A stretch of 64,000 bases of DNA from an uncultured Lachnospiraceae bacterium (GTDB taxonomy: Bacteria; Bacillota; Clostridia; Lachnospirales; Lachnospiraceae). Location: positions 1 through 64,000 of the forward strand of contig CAJUSO010000007.1 of assembly GCA_910588965.1 (NCBI GenBank), given 5' to 3'. The notes under the pieces were generated by a model. It was not told where the DNA came from, searched no databases, and saw only the letters and a program-made list of their open reading frames with translations. The translations under genes and the position numbers were made by a program. Below, in pieces: positions 27,901 to 36,500 of the stretch (positions within the stretch are counted from its first letter, which is position 1; every line of letters starts with the position of its first letter).

Positions 27901-29476
27901 TTTCCCCTATGACCGCAACCAGGAAGCTTGGAAATGGATGCGTTATATTGCAGGGGTTAAGGATAACCCGCATGAACGCCCCGTACAGGGGACCAATGGG
28001 GATTACCCGGAAATATCCTTTACCTTTGTGGCACAGACCATAGAAGGGATTATGGGGATTGAGGCAAATGCCGGGAAGCATGCCGTGGCGACAGCCTCCC
28101 ATCTGGTGACCGAGGGCACAGAGGAAGAGAAAATGGGTTATGTGGATGTGACGGATATCCGTATGGGGACCCATATGCTGGACGTAAGGCATGACGGGCG
28201 CACCAAGACCACATTGCAGAACCACAGCGAGGACAGCCTGACTTGGGAAGCAAGGTTCTATGGCAATTATGGGGCAATCAGCTGCGGCGGTGAGAAATTG
28301 CCGGCAAGGCAGAAAGAAATTAATGGGGAATTGGTAAGCTATGTGACAATCGAAGTGGCGCCGGAAGAGGAAGTCGTGGCAAGCGTAGCAGAAGACGTGA
28401 GCGCAGAAGAAGAGGTTACCCTCTTAAGGCAGGAAGTGGAACGGCTGGACGGGGAGCTTGCAAAAGCTGAGGCAGAAGCAGCCCAGAAAGAGAAGGAGCT
28501 TGCAAAGGCGAAAGAAGAGCTTGAGAATGCAAAAGGCGATTTGGAAGTAGCCCAGGCAGAAGCTACGGCAGCCCAGCTGGAAGCTGAGGCCGCAGCGAAA
28601 AGGGAAGCGGCAGCCGTGAAAAGGGCAGAGGCCGCAGAAGCCCAGGCAGCTTTGCTGCAGGCAGAGGCAGATAGCCTGCGGGCCCAGGCAGGGGAATTGG
28701 CGTCATCCAACCAGCAGCTTGCCCTAGAAAAAGAAGCAGCCGAAAAGGAAGCAGCAGCAGCCAAGAAAGAGGCGGAAGCCCAGAAATCCAGGGCAGAAGC
28801 TGCAGAAGAAAGAGCCAAGGAAGAGGCTGCTAAGGCAGAGGCCGCTGAGAAACGTGCCCAGGCCGAGAAACTGAAAGCGGAAGAAGAGGCTGCTAAGGCA
28901 GAAGCAGAGAAGAAACGCGCAGAAGAAGAGGCCAAGAAGGCAGAAGCAGAGAAGAAACGCGCAGAGGAAGAGGCCAAGAAGGCAGCCCAGGCAGAGGCAG
29001 AGAAGAAGGCTGCGCTCCAAGAAGCCGAAAAGCAAAAGGCAAAGGCTGCGCTGAAAAAGGGCGACGCGGTATTTTCGAAGAAAATCCTCTATACCGTCCT
29101 CGACCCGAAAAAGAAGACGGTAGTGGCGCAGGGTTCGGTTTCCAAGAACCAGAAATCCCTGGCAATCCCAGATACCGTTATGGTAAAAGGCGTGAAATGC
29201 AAGGTGACGCAAATTGCCACAGGGGCATTTTCCGAAAACAAGAAGCTTACAAGCGTGACAATCGGGAAGTATGTCCAGAAGATTGGCAAACAGGCATTCT
29301 ATAAATCTGCCAAGCTTAAGAAAGTGACCGTGAAATCCACAGCATTAAAGAGCGTAGGCAGCAAGGCGTTCCTGGGGATTGCCAAGAAGGCTGAGATAAA
29401 AGTGCCCAAAGCCAAAAAGAGCACATACAAAAAGTTACTGAAAGGTAAAGCAGCAAAGACCGTAAAAATCAAATAG
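24938..29476 (+). CDS. Secreted multidomain protein with six-hairpin glycosidase-like domain and NPCBM modules
   Basis: 1512 residues. A signal peptide (to about 50) is followed by an extended NPCBM-like module (about 65-275), a FIVAR-like helical pair (about 275-405), a second NPCBM (about 410-560; YDKGLGAHAPAELVYNL), a short beta domain (about 570-660), a catalytic-looking (alpha/alpha)6 domain (about 664-1090), a long charged coiled coil (about 1150-1370) with a 42-bp coding repeat at 28898 and 28940, and BspA-type leucine-rich repeats at the C terminus (about 1385-1512). Candidate active-site segments are RTAFYGRDFCHQATG, AYEQYQWTGDDRY and GGIWAGSCTYNERGEHPIEAG. I cannot assign a CAZy family. 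The gene shares an operon with the permeases, so it probably acts on the glycan whose product they import. Confidence 0.8.
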   Translation: MLRRRWFSFRKNSRRLAAGMIAGAMCFTSAPGGALTLQAGAMPAWEAGIGARAAGEEENAVYLSDSRQWLWAYAGLDSKKTEMYGDAQKVPEGSKMPQLNRRYENSASWSRTTDINLCDDALEGITNWDQIVASGHVQKADKGIGTSACSEIVYELQPEDKRFCATIGFDASVLTNGQRPSSVEMKVLGSKTEDRAGEYEELYSSGIRYTLANDAERPYFVPQDVDVSVEGYKYLKLWVWDAGQSTNNAPNNNPSDAVNWAWARILTRELTPAERLEKAIADAEKLDASVYLADSWAKVQAALEEAKAVSEDAPEETVTAAVAKLDAAVAGLVKRADKSALEKLVEKVEGRDFTGFDAGLVAAFQAALSKARGVLADETLSENDAAKVKAAEDELQAAYDALMDTIKEPVGEEFDWISDLKAASVKVGYGSLGIDKTVNNSGALTLDGVTYDKGLGAHAPAELVYNLDGKYQFFHAVVGIDDTRVANTNLGVVQFQVFLNEDTDPVFESSRMGTGAKPETIGLPLSDTDSKLRIVILTPDNKNTNDWTDVADAKLYLNEKGVNYAEQNINRFEVEEQANRTVIDAENKIITIKVPHGTDLGQLHISALETNARTEATIQGAEATVGTVIDAKGKDVVIRVANRAGEATDWTVKVIEKEQKAILDSDNQILKDNFYWATHKVDQFVMTGQEGMINKAADREGTGPVDYIPSYWAGYYDRTAFYGRDFCHQATGGQLGGLRDENYSMFKIFAQGATEARKYYTLWAFNFDGSPYTIDYRSDTNFVREVPAQFELVQRAYEQYQWTGDDRYIYDEDLFNFYTNVMTKYIELHDDQKPNGVAEGYGGIWAGSCTYNERGEHPIEAGDAIGAQYQATLAYAGILEARGEAVEAAAWYQKAQDLKDYFNEEWSANPDDPTGNYARVITAEGGKLYDFGKENSWFMPMKLITEPGERNDKYLDFISQQLGNGIGDKNAPNAPKNIEAYTYIPDTYFPYDRNQEAWKWMRYIAGVKDNPHERPVQGTNGDYPEISFTFVAQTIEGIMGIEANAGKHAVATASHLVTEGTEEEKMGYVDVTDIRMGTHMLDVRHDGRTKTTLQNHSEDSLTWEARFYGNYGAISCGGEKLPARQKEINGELVSYVTIEVAPEEEVVASVAEDVSAEEEVTLLRQEVERLDGELAKAEAEAAQKEKELAKAKEELENAKGDLEVAQAEATAAQLEAEAAAKREAAAVKRAEAAEAQAALLQAEADSLRAQAGELASSNQQLALEKEAAEKEAAAAKKEAEAQKSRAEAAEERAKEEAAKAEAAEKRAQAEKLKAEEEAAKAEAEKKRAEEEAKKAEAEKKRAEEEAKKAAQAEAEKKAALQEAEKQKAKAALKKGDAVFSKKILYTVLDPKKKTVVAQGSVSKNQKSLAIPDTVMVKGVKCKVTQIATGAFSENKKLTSVTIGKYVQKIGKQAFYKSAKLKKVTVKSTALKSVGSKAFLGIAKKAEIKVPKAKKSTYKKLLKGKAAKTVKIK

Positions 29477-29477
29477 C

Positions 29478-29530
29478 AAAAAGATCCCGCCGCATCTATG
29501 GTTATGGACCGTGGATGCGGCGGGTCTTTT
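29478..29530. terminator. Bidirectional terminator between convergent genes
   Basis: AAAAGATCCCGCCGCATC pairs with GATGCGGCGGGTCTTTT (one bulged T) around a 17-base loop, with A and T runs at the two ends, so it can serve the surface glycosidase gene and the convergent regulator gene. Confidence 0.85.
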
Positions 29531-29577
29531 CTGCCTTTAAGGATTAGGTAATCTATGGATGCCCTTTTAGATATGTT

Positions 29578-31053
29578 TTATGGGCAGTCCCCATTCCTTG
29601 CGCTGTTTTTCAATTGTTTCTGGAATTCGGAAGGCAGCATGCCGGTCTGCTTCTGGAAGACGTCTTTGAAATGCCGGGTGCTGTAATACCCCACCAGAAG
29701 GGCTACATTTTTAATTAGGATGCTGGGGTTTTCCGTCATCAGCCGTTTGGCGTTCTTAATCCGCACCTCCATCACATAGTCAATCAGCTTAATCCCAGCC
29801 CTTTCATGGAAAATTTTGCTCAGATAGGTAGGAGCCAGGTTAAAGGCCTCAGCCAGTGAGATAATGCTGACATCGTTGGCATAATTGATATTGATATAAT
29901 CCTTGACCTGGCCGATAATATCCGGCGGCGCAGCATTGGATTTCGCATACATATTCTGGGAATGGCTGTGGAGTTTCTGGCAGAAGTCCCCGTATTTGGC
30001 TGGGACTTCCGGAAAATCCATGGCCTGGGACAGGCTTTTGGACAGGATGGGGTAAAATCCATCGAGCAGTCCCTGCCCGTTTGGGAGCCCGCGTATTTTT
30101 TCTAGGTATTTTTGGTAACGGATTTCGTCTTTTTCGATATAAGCCTGGATCAGGCAATCCAGGAATTTTGCAAAAGAGAATGCATTTTCTTTTTGCAGCA
30201 GCGCTTTTAGTTCCTCAGGGAAATAAGGCCTGCCTTTCTGCAGGCAGAGCGCCAAGGGCAGCAGTTCAGAAAGCGCATTGCTCTGTACAAATAAATCCCG
30301 GATATCCTTCTGGCTCTGGCAGCATAAGAGCGCCGTGGAAGTTAAATGAGGCGCCAGCGCCGGGCTTTCCAGGTAGCGCAGAATCCGTTTGGCCTGTGCC
30401 TTGGAGGCGCGGATTACCAGGCAGATTAAGCCGGACTGGAGGCTGAATAGGGCAAAATAATCCCCCGGCGCCCTCCAGGCAGACAGCCATTGCCGCAGCT
30501 GCGGGAGGAGGGTGGAATAGAGGGATTGGTTCCGTTTGGCGGCAAAGCATTCATAAAAATGGAACGCGGTAAAAACCTGCCCCTCAGACAGGCGGAAGTA
30601 TTCGCTTTCCCGCGCAGTCTGCGGCGTGTTGAACAGATGGGACACCTGCAGTTCAAATAAGTGGTTGGAATCAATGTGCTTCTGCTGCACATGCTGCTGT
30701 GCGTCCAGGAGGATTTCCTGTATTTTTTCCGGTTCAAAAGGCTTAATCAGGTAGTCCTTCACGCCCAGGGAAATGGCGTTCTGGGCAAACTTAAATTCCG
30801 AAAAGCCCGTAAGCATCACCCATAAGGTGTGCGGGCAGAATTCTTTTGCAGCCCGGATTGCTTCAAGCCCATCCAAAAGCGGCATCTTAATATCCACAAA
30901 CGCCAGGTCGGGAGCCGTATTCTGGCAGACGCCAACCATCTCCCGCCCATTCCTGGCTTCTACGATTTCGACGGGATCCAGCTGGCTGTCCTTTATGATT
31001 TTTTTCAATCCAAGCCGTACCAGGTTTTCATCATCTGCAATTAAAATAATCAT
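29578..31053 (-). CDS. YesN-type response regulator with AraC output domain
   Basis: 491 residues. The receiver domain has IADDEN, phospho-acceptor D54 in LAFVDIKMP and the conserved LIKPF. The C-terminal AraC domain contains ISLAEAFNLAPTYLSKIFHE and ALLVGYYSTRHFKDVFQK. It is co-transcribed with the kinase encoded just upstream, overlapping by four bases (ATGA). Its position between two glycosidase genes, both preceded or led by promoters with the same 22-base-spaced half-sites, makes it the likely activator of both. Confidence 0.93.
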   Translation of the reverse strand: MIILIADDENLVRLGLKKIIKDSQLDPVEIVEARNGREMVGVCQNTAPDLAFVDIKMPLLDGLEAIRAAKEFCPHTLWVMLTGFSEFKFAQNAISLGVKDYLIKPFEPEKIQEILLDAQQHVQQKHIDSNHLFELQVSHLFNTPQTARESEYFRLSEGQVFTAFHFYECFAAKRNQSLYSTLLPQLRQWLSAWRAPGDYFALFSLQSGLICLVIRASKAQAKRILRYLESPALAPHLTSTALLCCQSQKDIRDLFVQSNALSELLPLALCLQKGRPYFPEELKALLQKENAFSFAKFLDCLIQAYIEKDEIRYQKYLEKIRGLPNGQGLLDGFYPILSKSLSQAMDFPEVPAKYGDFCQKLHSHSQNMYAKSNAAPPDIIGQVKDYININYANDVSIISLAEAFNLAPTYLSKIFHERAGIKLIDYVMEVRIKNAKRLMTENPSILIKNVALLVGYYSTRHFKDVFQKQTGMLPSEFQKQLKNSARNGDCP

Positions 31054-32807
31054 TGGGTACCCTCCTTTGTACGAATGGTGTTTTTGGTTCTTATCGTTAT
31101 GCGTGTGCCTGTGCCAGGGGAGCTTTCCAAATGGAAAGAGCTATGGGGGTCAAAAATCTGCAGGCGGGACTGCACGCTCTCAAGGCCCACATTTTTGGGA
31201 GATGCAGATGCACCGGGCTCAAACCCTGCCCCCGTATCCTCCACAATCAGGTGAAGGCTCCCTTCCTGGAGGGCAGCTGATACGCATATCTGTATCCGTA
31301 TGTCATAGGGTTCCATCCCATGGACAATACTGTTTTCCACCAGGGGCTGCAGCAGGAATTTTGGGATTGTGCATAGGGCGGCATCTGGCTCCACGTCCAT
31401 CCGGTACTGCAGCCTGTCGCTGTAGCGGATGGACTGAAGCTCCAGATATTGTACCAGGAAATCACATTCCTGGCCAACGGTAGTTGTTTCCCCCCGGGTG
31501 CAGGAATACCGCAGCAGCTTATTCAGGTGCAGGATGGAATCCTGTACCATCTGCGTGTCCCCCAAGCTGTTCATAACGGAAATGCTATTTAACACGTTAT
31601 ACAGGAAATGAGGGTTAATCTGGGACTGCAGTGCGCTGTATTCCATTTCCTGGCATTTAATCACGGCGATATATTCCTTCTGGATATGCTCTTGCAGGCG
31701 GTCAATCATCTTGTCCAGCGCATTACCGATGACAGCCAGCTGGTCGTCGCCCTGGGCGCATACCTTCTGGGAAAAATCCCCTTGCTGCGCATGCTGCAGC
31801 ACATCCAGGATTTGGTTGATGGTGCGTACCATGGAATGGGAGTAAATAAAGTAGCTGCCCATGGAAAAAACAATAAAGGCCAATGCCACTATGGCAAAGA
31901 AAGCCAGCACCGAGTAGGAAAAGCGGTTGATGTCCTTCTGGCTGGAAAGCGCTGCCAGGGTCCAGTTCACGCTTTCAATCTGATAGTATTGCGCAGAATA
32001 CGTCTCCCCATCCCGGATGTCCTCCGGTTTTTGGGAAAGGCAGGCTAAGGTTTCCCCATCCATCTCCTTTGTGCTGTACAGTACCTGGTTGTATCCATCC
32101 ATCAGCAGCAGGGCGCTGTTGGCCCCTAGTTCAATATTGTTGAGTATTTTACGCAAAGTAATATCAGAGACGTCAATGCGCAGGATGCCGATAGGTGTAT
32201 TCGTGAGGGCGTCCTTAATCAGGCGGCTGGCAGAGAAAAAGAGGTTGTCCTTCAGTAGAGGGGAACTGTAGGAGCAGTCTTCCGTGTAATTGAAATAAGC
32301 AGACCCGTCCTGTTCCATGACAGCCTGCTGCCACTCCTTGTTGGCCAGTATGGCCTGCTCCATGGCATCCGTTTCGTTGATGTTTTTGGAGATGACAATA
32401 GCAGAATCAGAAGGCACATTTTCTGAGGTAAAAGGGATGTAAACAATGGAGAGGATATCATCCCGGTTGGCATAGATGATTTGCGAAATGGAATTACGGT
32501 ATTTTTGCTGCGCCTGGTAGTAGCGGTAAATATTGGCGGCAGATTCGCCTTTTTTCATTTCCTGCATATAGCCAATCAGCTCTGTGTAAGAATAGGGCGC
32601 AATGGTGAGGGCAGTCAGGTCTTTTAAATAGGTTTCCACGTGGCTGGCAGCCGAGGAAAGGAGGGATACATTGAGGTCAGAGGTATCGGAACGGTAGGTT
32701 TTCGAGAAAAATATGGTGGAGATAATGGCTGCTGTTAAAAAAGGAAGGATGCAGCTTATCACGTAAATAATGGAGAGCTTGCTCCGGAAATTGTAGATGA
32801 TTTTCAT
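31050..32807 (-). CDS. YesM-type sensor histidine kinase with extracellular sensor
   Basis: 585 residues. There is one membrane helix near the N terminus (about 12-34), an extracellular Cache-like region (about 40-295), a second helix (about 300-325), HAMP (about 325-380), then the His_kinase domain with LQSQINPHFLYNVLNSIS and an HATPase domain with LLQPLVENSIVHG and EDTGAGFEPG. AAAGGATAC precedes the ATG. Unlike the kinase at 17120 it carries a full external sensor domain. It probably detects a sugar or a sugar-bound binding protein and phosphorylates the regulator encoded downstream. Confidence 0.93.
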   Translation of the reverse strand: MKIIYNFRSKLSIIYVISCILPFLTAAIISTIFFSKTYRSDTSDLNVSLLSSAASHVETYLKDLTALTIAPYSYTELIGYMQEMKKGESAANIYRYYQAQQKYRNSISQIIYANRDDILSIVYIPFTSENVPSDSAIVISKNINETDAMEQAILANKEWQQAVMEQDGSAYFNYTEDCSYSSPLLKDNLFFSASRLIKDALTNTPIGILRIDVSDITLRKILNNIELGANSALLLMDGYNQVLYSTKEMDGETLACLSQKPEDIRDGETYSAQYYQIESVNWTLAALSSQKDINRFSYSVLAFFAIVALAFIVFSMGSYFIYSHSMVRTINQILDVLQHAQQGDFSQKVCAQGDDQLAVIGNALDKMIDRLQEHIQKEYIAVIKCQEMEYSALQSQINPHFLYNVLNSISVMNSLGDTQMVQDSILHLNKLLRYSCTRGETTTVGQECDFLVQYLELQSIRYSDRLQYRMDVEPDAALCTIPKFLLQPLVENSIVHGMEPYDIRIQICVSAALQEGSLHLIVEDTGAGFEPGASASPKNVGLESVQSRLQIFDPHSSFHLESSPGTGTRITIRTKNTIRTKEGTQ

Positions 32808-32890
32808 GGATATGTATCCTTTCTATTTATTTTTGGGGGAGTAGATGTATGGAGGCATAAGGTAATGTCCCAATAAGGGGGACGCCAAGT

Positions 32891-33058
32891 ATTGCGTGCA
32901 GCCTGCCTCTGCCGACGGGGTAACGCTCCGGCAAACTAACTGCTAAGGGAGGCTAAGACATTCAGGAATGCCTTCACGCCTAAGCCTCCCTAAGCAGTGG
33001 ATTTCGCCTCTGCTAAAAGCACCCCTGGAATTGCCTTCAGAGGCAGGCTGCACGCAAT
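32891..33058. repeat. 168-bp nested inverted-repeat element
   Basis: Outer arms of 21 bp, perfectly complementary (32891-32911 with 33038-33058; inner end GCAGCCTGCCTCTG), enclose a second inverted repeat ACTGCTAAGGGAGGCTAAG / CTAAGCCTCCCTAAGCAGT with two mismatches and a small GCCG...CGGC hairpin. It lies in the 713-base divergent region between the kinase gene and the 33521 gene and does not encode a protein. The fold resembles a folded RNA or a MITE-like insertion; neither is proven. Confidence 0.75.
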
Positions 33059-33259
33059 GCTCGGCTGGTATTGGCATGACAAAATGTTATGGTTGTGTAA
33101 TGGCATATTGTTGTCTTGGCCTGTAATTCCATAAGTCAAAAACAGGTTTATACATATCGAAGATTTATGGTTTTTTAGAGGGATAGGGGCTTAGCTTAAG
33201 GTTTAGTATCCCACAAAAATAAAGTTAGGATACCTTCCGCATGAGAATACCAGCGATGC

Positions 33260-33287
33260 GGGGTGGGTAAGGCGCCTTACCTACCCC
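33260..33287. repeat. 28-bp near-perfect palindrome
   Basis: GGGGTGGGTAAGGC / GCCTTACCTACCCC without a loop and with a single G-T mismatch, about 110 bases upstream of the half-sites for the 33521 promoter. The flanks continue as a weaker inverted repeat. It may be a terminator remnant or a protein-binding palindrome. Apart from this, the nested repeat and the promoter, nothing else was recognised in 32808-33520. Confidence 0.6.
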
Positions 33288-33394
33288 GTATTGCGTTCGT
33301 CCAGTATTCCTCCTCCCCTTCCCCTCAAACCTTGGTAATATTATATGGAAAACCACACAAAAAATATATATTTTTGAGGAAAAAGCACAAAATA

Positions 33395-33450
33395 AGGCAC
33401 TCGTATCTCAAGAATGGGACATTTGAAAAAACCCAATCTCTTGCTAGAAT
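33395..33450 (+). promoter_or_regulatory. Promoter with two half-sites upstream of the GH101-like gene
   Basis: TTTGAA (33422-33427), 17 bases, TAGAAT (33445-33450). Upstream are AGGCAC at 33395 and GGACAT at 33417, again 22 bases apart, matching in position and in flanking bases (AAGAAT before the second box) the element at 21629-21684. Confidence 0.5.
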
Positions 33451-33520
33451 AAAAGCATAAAATAAAAACCCGCAACCCTACGCCCCAAAACCGGGCGGCA
33501 AGGAAGAAGGAGGAGGAAAT

Positions 33521-36500
33521 ATGAGAAAAAGGAGACATTCCCTATGTGCTATCATCTTGGCGGCAGCCGTTGCAATGGGCGGCCTGCAGATGCCTGTACA
33601 GGCAGCAGGGCCAAATAGCATAGGGCAGCTACAGGCAGAAGGCTCTGTCATTACGGAGCCAGAATCTGCAGCAGATGCATTCGGGCAGCCGTCTGCAGCG
33701 GAGGCAGCATTGGCGGCAGACGCAGAATTTACCTATCTGAGCGACTTGGATTGGGTAAGCGCATCCAGCGGATGGAAGAGCATACAGAAAGATAAGGACG
33801 TGGGCGGGAATAGCCTGAATTTTAGCGACGGGAGCACGTATGGGAAAGGGATTGGCGCCCATGCCGCTTCTTCGGTCGTCTATGATTTGGATGGGGCCTA
33901 CGGCAGGTTTACAGGCCTTGCAGGAATTGATAATGACAAGGTGAATGGGAAAAATACGGCGCCCTGCAAGTTCCAGGTGTGGGGGGATGATAAGCTGATT
34001 TGGGAAAGCCAGGTGATGGGCGAAGCTGCGGGGAATTACGGGCCGGAGCCCTTTGATGTGATTCTGGCAGGCGTTAAGACGCTGCGGCTGGATACGGTCC
34101 TTCTGGGAGACGCCAACACCAGCTGTTGGACGAACTGGGCGGATGCGAAGCTGTATGCCCAGATAGAGGAGTCCTTGCTGCTTTCTGATTTGAAGGTGGG
34201 CGGGGAAGCCATGGAAGGTTTTGACCCTCTGGTGTTCCGTTATACAAAAGAGATAGAAACAGAGGATTTGGATAAGATAGACCAGCTGAAGCCTTTGGCA
34301 GTAGAAGCCATTGGCAAGGAAGGGGCGCAGGTGGCAGTCACCCAGGCAGGGCAAGTGCCGGGGACGGCTGTTGTGACAGTATCCAATGATACGGGGGTAT
34401 TGGAGTATTATGTGGATTTTAAGGTGAAGGATGTGGACTTTTTAGGGGATCTGCCACCTGTGAAGACGGACGGCAATGGGATCCGGGTGGATACGGATGC
34501 CCAGGGGAACCCCATCCAGATGCTGGGGACGGCTTACCGGAAAGGGATTGGCATGCAGGCGGATAGCGCCGTGACATACCATTTAGATGGGAAATATGTG
34601 AAATTCCGTACCAGTTATGGGTTAAATGACGGGCTGATGGAAGATAGCTATGCCCGGGGCGTTTTCCAGATAAAGTGCGATGGGGTGGTGCGCCATCGGA
34701 TGGCCATTAACCTGGACGACCAGGGATGGCATGATGTGCTGACAGAAATCAATGTAGAGAAGGTCCAGACCCTGGAACTTTCCCTTACCAGGGAAGAAGA
34801 GGGCAGCCAGCCAATCTATGGTTCCTGGGGCAACGCCATGGCAGTGCGGGGAGAGCCCAGCGGCACGCTGCTGTCCGAGATTTTGGTGGATGGGAAGCCG
34901 CTTCCTGGGTTTGCAGATAATGTAATGGCATATGAGGTCCCGCTGAACGCAGGGACAGTGAAGGTGCCTTCTGTGGAGGCAAGGGCGCAGGAAGCAGACG
35001 CACAGGTAGAAGTAATCCCTGCAGCCACAGTCCCAGGCACAACGGTAATCCGTGTCACCAGAGGGAAAAATGTGACAGAGTATACCATTTATTTCCGTCT
35101 GCGGGACGAGGGGCTGGAAAGCATCGAGGTGGAGCTGGATCACACCAGCATCAATCCAGTGAAATACTATGGGCAGACCGGGAAGATTTCCGTAAAGGCC
35201 AACCTGGGCACAGGGGAAGTCCTGACGGAAAAGGACAAGGAAGTGGAAATCAGCTATGATCTGACGACATTAAAGTCCAGCGGCGGCGTGGAAATCGCAG
35301 AGGTGGATGGGAAGGGAGTGATTACACCCCTGAAAAATGAAGCCCATGTGGCGGAAGGCGCAGAAGAAGCCTGGAATGGGGGAACCGGTAAGGTAACCGT
35401 AACCGTGACAGTGGATGGGAAAACCCTGAGCAAGGATGTGCCTTTTGCCGTGACGCCGTTCTGGGTGGATTACAGCAAAACCTTAGTGATGAAGATGGAT
35501 TTCCATATGATGGCCAGGAACAACGCCGTCAATATGAACTTTGGGGATGCGCTGGAAATTATTAAGAAATATGACAATGTGACCCGGGGGATCCCCAAGA
35601 TTGTCTATATGGTGGGATGGCAGTCCGATGGGCATGACACAGGCTACCCCTCTTGGGATGAGGTGGACGAGTACCTGAAAATCCCAGGGATGACGGCAAA
35701 AGAGAGCCTTGCATACCTGATGCAGGAGGCGAAGAAATACAATACAACGGTAAGCTTCCATCTGAATATGACCACAACTTATACAGACAGCCCTCTCTAT
35801 GACGAGTATTTCGCAAAGGATATTTTAGGGAGAAGGGCTGACGGGGGGCAGACCGTATATGGGGAAGGCGGCGTGATTTCTTATACCCGGGATTGGGAAT
35901 TAGGCACCATGCAGCGTAGGATGGAACGCCTCGTGGAGACATATCCTACCATGGCAGAAGGCCATACCGTCCATTCCGACGCGTTCCATATCGTAGTGCC
36001 GCAGTCCACCACAGGGTTTGGCAAAGCAGAGCCAGTGAGCCAATACGCCCAGGACAAATACGGCTACAGCCGCTCCACAGATATTGAAAGCATGCGGAAA
36101 ATGTTCCAGTATTGGAGGACTTTGGGGCTTGACCTTACCTCTGAGTTTGTAGACAGCTACCGGCCTAGCGATGTTTCAGGGAACGAGGCCTTTATCGGCC
36201 TGCAGCCCATGGCTTGGCATTTCCGGAAAACGGCAACCAGCTGGAATATGGATATCCCGGCAACCCTTTATACCGGAGGGGATGGGGGTTCTCCCTTATT
36301 TGGGACTTCCCATAACCCGGAAGGGAGCCTGCTCCCAGGCAAGAGCGCATCCGGATGGCTTTCGGATTTTGCATCCTCAACCCTGTCCTGGCAGTACCTG
36401 AACCATTTTGACCGTATTTCAGCTACAGACAATTCCGTGCAGTTTTCAGACGGCGTAACGACAGAGAACACGGCAAAAGGCGTGGTCATCAAAGAGGATG

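Noticed and set aside
28339..29212. Minus-strand open frames opposite the coiled coil
   Set aside because: Reverse shadows of the Ala/Glu/Lys-rich coding repeat; Ser/Phe/Ala or Leu/Cys-rich products with no homology visible.
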